Origin: Blumeriella jaapii
Taxonomy: Eukaryota > Ascomycota > Leotiomycetes > Helotiales > Drepanopezizaceae
NCBI GenBank assembly: GCA_009599575.1
Contig: VWND01000095.1
Span: 372,001 to 436,000, forward strand
Direction: 5' to 3'
Length of the DNA stretch: 64,000 nucleotides
How positions within the stretch are numbered: position 1 is the stretch's first letter; every line of letters begins with the position of its first letter. Shown in pieces: positions 59,201 to 64,000 of the stretch. The translations under genes were made by a program, and so were the position numbers. The notes below the pieces were generated by a model. It did no database searches. It was not told the origin of the DNA and saw nothing but the letters and a program-made list of their open reading frames with translations.

Positions 59201-60950
59201 GAGCTTCGTACGCATAAATTTTGTTTTAATCTGGTCTAAAATCGGCCGTACGCGCTTTTACAATAGCAGAATCGTAGTACCGGAAATATTGCCTAAATCA
59301 GCTATGCAAAATTTTATTTAGAAATTTAAATTGTTTTTTCGCAAGCGGCGATATATTATACAAATACGCTGCTGCTTTTATCGTTTCGGGCCAAAGGAAA
59401 ATTAAAAGGCCCGTTTTAATTTTTATTTTTATCGAACGCTTAATTACTTTTCTTTCTATTCGTTCGATCGAGCCGTTTAGCTGGTACACGTAAAATAAAA
59501 TCAATTTTAAATCGATACTTTCGCGCTCCGCTTATTTTTAATATTTCGAAATAATATTTTTTTGCTTTAAAATTACCGACGACTCGTTATTTTATCGAAT
59601 TTTGCAAATGGAAAAGTTGTATTAGCGTTTTATTTATGCGTCGAACGTTTGAAAACGGTTTAAAACGATTTTTATACTTTTCGTTCTGATAGCGAAAACT
59701 TAAATCTTTTTATTATATTTGTTTTTTATTAAAAATATTTACGTCGAGCCGTTGTAAGCTTTTTTACGACTTTTGGAATAATCGTAAAAGTCCTAGCCGG
59801 TGCGAAAAAAAGGCCTGAAAGATTTATTTTCTGATATTGCTTTTAAAATCATTTGCTTCGAATGCGTAATAGCATATTTTTCGCATTTTATTTTAATTAA
59901 GCCTTTGATTTTTATTTTACGAATATTTTCGACCAGCTTTTCGAACGCGTTTTTATTTAAATAACCCGAACGAAAATATTATAAGCGCGCATTATTATTC
60001 CGATCGTACGTAAATACGCTGCTTTTTTTAAATTTATGGCGCGTACAACGTTTCGGAATTATATAAATTATTAGGCCGGGCGAATTACGTTTTAAAAAGT
60101 TTAAATTATTACGTAGGAAATACGAATAAAAAAAGCAATTGATTTTAATATATTTAAATATACAAAAATCGGCGATCGTCTGATATTAACGTTTTAAAAT
60201 AGAATTTTTAAAATTTTCAAAACGAAAAGTATTATTTAACCTTTGGAATTAATAACCTTTTTTAGCCAAAAAACTAGCGGAAATAATATTAGTAATAAAA
60301 TTTAAAACGAACGCTACGTTATTAAAAATTATATTCTAAAGCTTTTTATTTTTTTTACGAAAAGCTTTTTTTATTAAATAATTTTTTTTTCCGACGATTA
60401 AAAAATTTTATATACCTGCATAAACGCTATTAATAAGATTATCAATTTTTTTATAAAATCTTTCGATAAAAAAGTTTTTATCGTTTATTAAATAAATTTC
60501 AAAACAATTGTTAAAAAAAGTATTTTTATCCAAAAAATAATATTAACCAGGTTTTAAAATTAAAACGTTGATTCCGAAATGCTTTTTAATCGTATCAAAA
60601 CAGAAAAAACAGAAAATTGCGGTAAAAACTTTTTTTCTGATCGTTTTTTAAAAATTGATTTTGGAATCTGTTTTGGCTTGATTATTGAAATTTTAAAAAT
60701 TTTGTTAATTGCGATCATTTAAATACCTTTTTTATTTAAAGCTTTTAAAACTTTTTTATAATTAAAAAACAGCTTTTTTCGCATTTCAGCGATTTTTTGC
60801 TTATTTGAAAAATTAGAAAAAGTCTTTTTTTTTACAACGACCATTTATTACGTACAAAAATTTTTTATAATCGATTGGGAAATAAAAATAGCGCTTTTTG
60901 GAAATGTCGTATAAATAGTTATATACTTTTTTTTTCCTTTTTTTTTTTGC
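56201..60950 (-). pseudogene. E2 copia pol remnant: protease, integrase, RT, RNase H
   Basis: Minus strand. The protease-to-integrase linker is at about 60.4-60.2 kb (NVAFVLNFITNIISASFL). The integrase zinc-binding region is at about 59.95-59.8 kb (FEKLVENIRKIKIKGL). The end of the integrase core is in the open stretch 59298-59504, where LNGSIERIERK corresponds to the copia QNGVAER motif and LLIFLWPETIKAAAYLYN follows. RT carries YVDD (VAFYVDDIQILYYA) near 57.26 kb, so the catalytic motif survives. RNase H is at about 56.65-56.2 kb (KAELFAYIAIVKKIIAF, then IYFLINKIHANGFIKNL). The order IN before RT fixes it as Ty1/copia. Confidence 0.9.
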
Positions 60951-62292
60951 TTTTTTTCTTTTTTTTTTTCACGATTTTTCGAAATATCGTTGTTTTTAAA
61001 ATCGAAAAAAGAAAATAACGAAAATTCCGATTTTTTCGGCTTAAATTGTCGAATTTTCGGTTGTTTTTTAAAAAAAAAGATTATAAAATTTAATTCGATT
61101 AGAATTTTTTTTATAAAAAGGCCGGCAAATTCGTTTTTTAAATACTCAGCTTTTTTTCCGTTCGCTTATTATAAATTAATATATACGGCGATTGCGTCGA
61201 AAAAATCGGTGGCAGCATAACGGCCATTTATATTAGAAATTTTATATTCGATAGCTGTTTTATAAGCGGTCTGCCATTTTTTTATTTATTCGGTTATATT
61301 TACTTTTCCGTTGTACGCTTTGCGAAAAGTGTTTTTGTAATTAAATTTGACGAAGCTAACTACGGAAAAGTATACAGGGGCAATATTTTTTTTTAAAATA
61401 CGAACGAATGCTTAAAATGACTTTTGCTTTTTTTTATAATATAAATCTTTAATTTTACGCACATTTCCATTTATTAAAAAATCTTTTTGCAAATTAATAT
61501 AAAAAATGGCGTACGCTTTTTTTTTATTAATAACGTTGATTTCCGATTAAGCAATTGCAAAGTTTATTAAACTGGTTTTTATAATTAAAAAAATTTAGTC
61601 GAGCAACTTTTAATAGGCAGTAACGTATTTTTGCTATTTTTTAAGTTTTTTTAAATGGTTTTTAAAAAAATGATCGATTTTATTTTTTAAATCGTCGAAA
61701 ATTAAATTGGCTGGTCGAAGCCTGTCGGAAAAATTATTAATCGTAACGGCGGCCTTTTTTGCCTCGGTTATGCCGTTGTATTCGGCGCATTTTTTATCGT
61801 AGTTTGCTTAGCGCTTTTTGTTTTTTTAATCGATAAACTGATATAACGATTGTTTTTATAATCGTTTATTAATAAAAAAGCGAAGTGAAAAGTCAGGATC
61901 GGTATATTCGAAGAAAAGAATTTTTGATCGGTGAAATTTATACGCTTTTAACCAAAAGATTTACGATTTTGGGTCGTAAAGGAAAATCTTTTTTTTCGTA
62001 AGGGCCGATATATTGTTTTCGTTATAAAGGGTCGATTAATTAAATTGAAAGAAATAAAAAGGTGAAAATAAAAATTGTAAATTAAAAAAATCGAAAAATT
62101 AATGTTTTCCGCACTTTTAATAGCCTTTTATCGATTCGTGGCCTTTTGTTAAATAAGAAAAACTCTGCAAAGTATAACCTTTTACGAATTTTTTTAATAA
62201 TTCGAATGGATTAATCGGTGAAGGTTCCCAACGAATCTTTTAGCGTATATATTACAGAAAAAAGCTTATTAATTGGCTCCGGGGCTTATAAC
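60951..62292 (-). pseudogene. E2 copia gag remnant and leader
   Basis: The minus strand upstream of protease reads through stops as NYKNTFRKAYNGKVNITE and KWQTAYKTAIEYKISNIN at about 61.35-61.25 kb, consistent with a copia Gag. No zinc knuckle with intact spacing was found. The first 40 bases inside the 5' LTR are GC-richer and may contain the primer-binding site, but I cannot assign the tRNA. The plus open frame 60990-61220 is a shadow. Confidence 0.6.
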
Positions 62293-62594
62293 TGTCGTGC
62301 ATAGCCGAATAGTCGGTAGGAACCTTTACCGAAAGCTAGAACGGATGAATTGTATGCAATAAAATATTATTTGTATTGTTTTAAATCTGATTGGCGAGCT
62401 TTCCGCAGAAAACGAAAGGTTCGGGCTCGCTTAGTCAGTCGCTCGGAAAAACTAATCTCCGAAAAGGCTCGTTATCACGTGACTACGAGCTTTTCCGAGC
62501 TCCAGAAACATTTAACTACTGAAAGCGTACAGGAAGAATAAATCTGGAACAAAAGAAATGAAAGGAAATAAAGGAATGTAAATATAGCGCAACA
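62293..62594 (-). repeat. LTR of E2 (5' LTR, 302 bp)
   Basis: It starts tgtcgtgcatagccg and ends gcgcaaca on the plus strand. It is less mutated than the left LTR. Confidence 0.95.
62457..62500. promoter_or_regulatory. Long imperfect palindrome centred on TCACGTGA in E LTR
   Basis: The left arm ctccgaaaaggctcgt and right arm acgagcttttccgag are inverted copies, with one mismatch and one bulge, around TCACGTGA at 62475-62482. All three E LTRs keep both arms. The motif is a canonical binding site of bHLH regulators, so this is a candidate enhancer or silencer of the element. DNA or RNA cruciform/hairpin formation is also possible. Confidence 0.55.
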
Positions 62595-63932
62595 CATATT
62601 ATACTTTTTGTAAAAGATATAGCGAATTCGAGCCGAAAAACATCAAAAATAAAAGATTTTCTAATATATCGAAGGAAAAATACTGAAAAAATTTAATTTT
62701 TTATTCGGCGTGCAAAGCGAAATTTCCGCCAGAATAAAAAAGTAATATTTTGTATTAATTAAAAAAAAATTAACGTTTGTGTTTTAGCTTTCGACGATAA
62801 AATAAAAAAAAAGTGGATCGGATACGAACGACGTTTTACGAATATTCGAATTATATAAAACGATTTTAAAAAATAAATATTAAACTTTTTAATAAATGCG
62901 AAAAATCGAGAAATCGCGGCTTCGAATTTATACGATAAAGCGAAGCAAAAAAAGTATAAATTAATTAACGATTTTGTTGCTTATTTAAATAATTTCGAAT
63001 AGCAATTGCAAATAACAATCGATGCGATTAAAAAAAAATGCTTTTCGCAAAATTTCGATTTACTTTTCGAAAAAAAATTATTAAACGAAATAATATTATA
63101 GTTATAAATTCGTACGAAAAATTAATATCGATCGTTCGTCGTATCGAAAATATTAATAAAAAAATTATTAGCGACGAAACGAAAAGTAATAAACGACGAA
63201 ACAAACAAAAAAAAAAAAAAAAAAAAAAAGATTTATATTTACGATTAAAGCTTAAAAGCTAAAACAAATATATACCGTTTTCGATTCGAAAATATATTAT
63301 AAAAAAAAAACGAAAGCGAAAAAAAAAAAAAAAACGATAATTTTAATAAAATCCTTTAAAATTTTAGAATTTTTAATAACTTTTTTTATTTTTCGAAATG
63401 CAGTCGCTGTTAAAAAGCAAAGCACCGTATAGCCAATTGTTTAAAAATCGAAAATTATAAATGCAACAGAAAAAAACATATAATTCCAAACTGCTCCGAA
63501 GCTAATAAATTTAAAAATTCGAGAAAAGCTTTCGCTCGATTTTAATTTCGTTATTGCTAATAAAATCGAGCGAAAAAAAAAAGTAGAAAATAATAATTTT
63601 AATCGAAATTAAAAAAGCAAAAGGCGAAATTTGTACGAAACAAGCTTTTATCGATTGCGGCGCGAAGAAAAACTGCGTAATTTAAAAATTATTAATTAAA
63701 TATAAATAAAAACCAATTTAAAAACGTATTAATTTATTTACGGTTAAAAAAAAAAAAATTTACGACACGTATACGCAATTTTTTCGCGCTATTAATAATT
63801 ATGAAATAATTAAAAAAATACAAAGCAATTTCGTGGCTTGCGATATAAATATTTCAGAAGTTTTATTTATTTTAAGGTTTTTTTAATTGCGAAATATCGA
63901 TTCCGTTATAAGCTTTCGAATTAAATCGTAGC
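62595..63932 (+). pseudogene. Family G remnant: Gag with zinc knuckles, then protease
   Basis: The plus strand reads through stops as a Gag (YDKAKQKKYKLINDFVAYLNNF, 62.92-62.99 kb). It is followed by a complete zinc knuckle at 63399-63440 (CSRC, Gln-derived stop, KAKHRIANC; CX2CX4HX4C) and a second, incomplete one at 63462-63494 (CNRKKHIIPNC). A retropepsin-like motif, FIDCGAKKNCV, is at about 63.64-63.68 kb, where relatives have DSGA. Gag, knuckles and protease in this order indicate an LTR retroelement, probably Ty3/gypsy, but no RT is in view. A6 cuts the element at 63932 (gtagc, 63928-63932). Confidence 0.75.
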
Positions 63933-64000
63933 TGTAACGATTCACTCTTTTGCCACCTCTCGTATGTCACCCCAGCAACTACGTATAGCTGCAAGCTTTC
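63933..64000 (+). repeat. Family A copy A6, LTR start
   Basis: It starts tgtaacgattcactc and continues through cacctctcg and the first 28-bp unit (agcaactacgtatagctgc). It is the sense-strand start of an A LTR, so it is either the 5' LTR of a plus-strand element or a solo LTR. It is the least mutated A LTR start in the window. Confidence 0.92.

Larger units (their letters stand above)
54383..62594 (-). mobile_element. Family E copy E2, complete Ty1/copia element (8.2 kb)
   Basis: A minus-strand copia element with LTRs of 299 and 302 bp and a perfect TSD catat (54378-54382 and 62595-62599). Gag, protease, integrase, RT and RNase H follow in copia order from right to left. A 1.5-kb 3' region precedes the 3' LTR. 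It is the same family as E1. Confidence 0.95.

Noticed and set aside
1..64000. CRISPR arrays, tRNA and rRNA genes
   Set aside because: Repeats present are LTRs, a 66-bp duplication and 33-nt modules without regular spacers. No cloverleaf or rRNA core was recognised.

Overview
This window is a gene desert from a filamentous fungus, most likely an ascomycete (Pezizomycotina), though I cannot name the species. It is very AT-rich and consists almost entirely of LTR retrotransposons inserted into one another. Nearly every reading frame is broken by TAA/TAG where Gln or Trp is expected, and paralogous copies differ mainly by C-to-T or G-to-A changes. That is the mark of repeat-induced point mutation (RIP). 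I see no host gene, rRNA, tRNA or CRISPR array. The setting suggests an AT isochore or pericentromeric heterochromatin (inference).

I recognise seven element families, lettered here A to G. A is a Ty3/gypsy chromovirus of about 6.4 kb with 266-299 bp LTRs (TGTGACGAT...ATCGTCACA). B is Ty3/gypsy, 6.4 kb, with 249 bp LTRs. C is a chromovirus of 6.0 kb with 172 bp LTRs. D is a large Ty3/gypsy element of 11.3 kb with 267 bp LTRs. E is Ty1/copia, 8.2 kb, with about 300 bp LTRs. F is a second copia lineage, seen only as a fragment. G is an LTR-retroelement Gag-protease region.

Left part (1-32200): F contains E1, which contains B1 (minus strand). B1 was then split by four insertions: A1 (plus, ends 2510), C (3920-9922), D (10492-21838) and A2 (23310-29768). 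C and A2 have clean 5-bp target-site duplications (TSDs), D has a 4-5 bp one, and A1 shows its right flank only. The pieces of B1 rejoin in the same order as the uninterrupted copy B2.

Middle (32201-46885): A3 sits in F and was split by A4, which was split by A5. These are three copies of one family, all on the minus strand, and the two inner insertions have TSDs on both sides. The 5' half of A3 is missing, and its truncated end abuts unrelated sequence near 46881-46887.

Right part (46886-64000): a G-containing segment has been interrupted by B2 (47137-53534, TSD ggttt), E2 (54383-62594, TSD catat) and A6, whose LTR starts at 63933 and runs off the window.

The less expected signals are: a 33-nt palindromic module with ATTCGCG/CGCGAAT ends, repeated at constant length in D and related to a 33-nt block in A; the motif CACGTGA in LTRs of the unrelated families B, C and E, lying inside a long palindrome in E; a TATA-proximal hairpin plus T-run kept in all B LTRs; an exact 66-bp in-frame tandem duplication in D Gag; long 3' regions without a recognised domain in D and E; and a mutation pattern that seems to spare C next to G.
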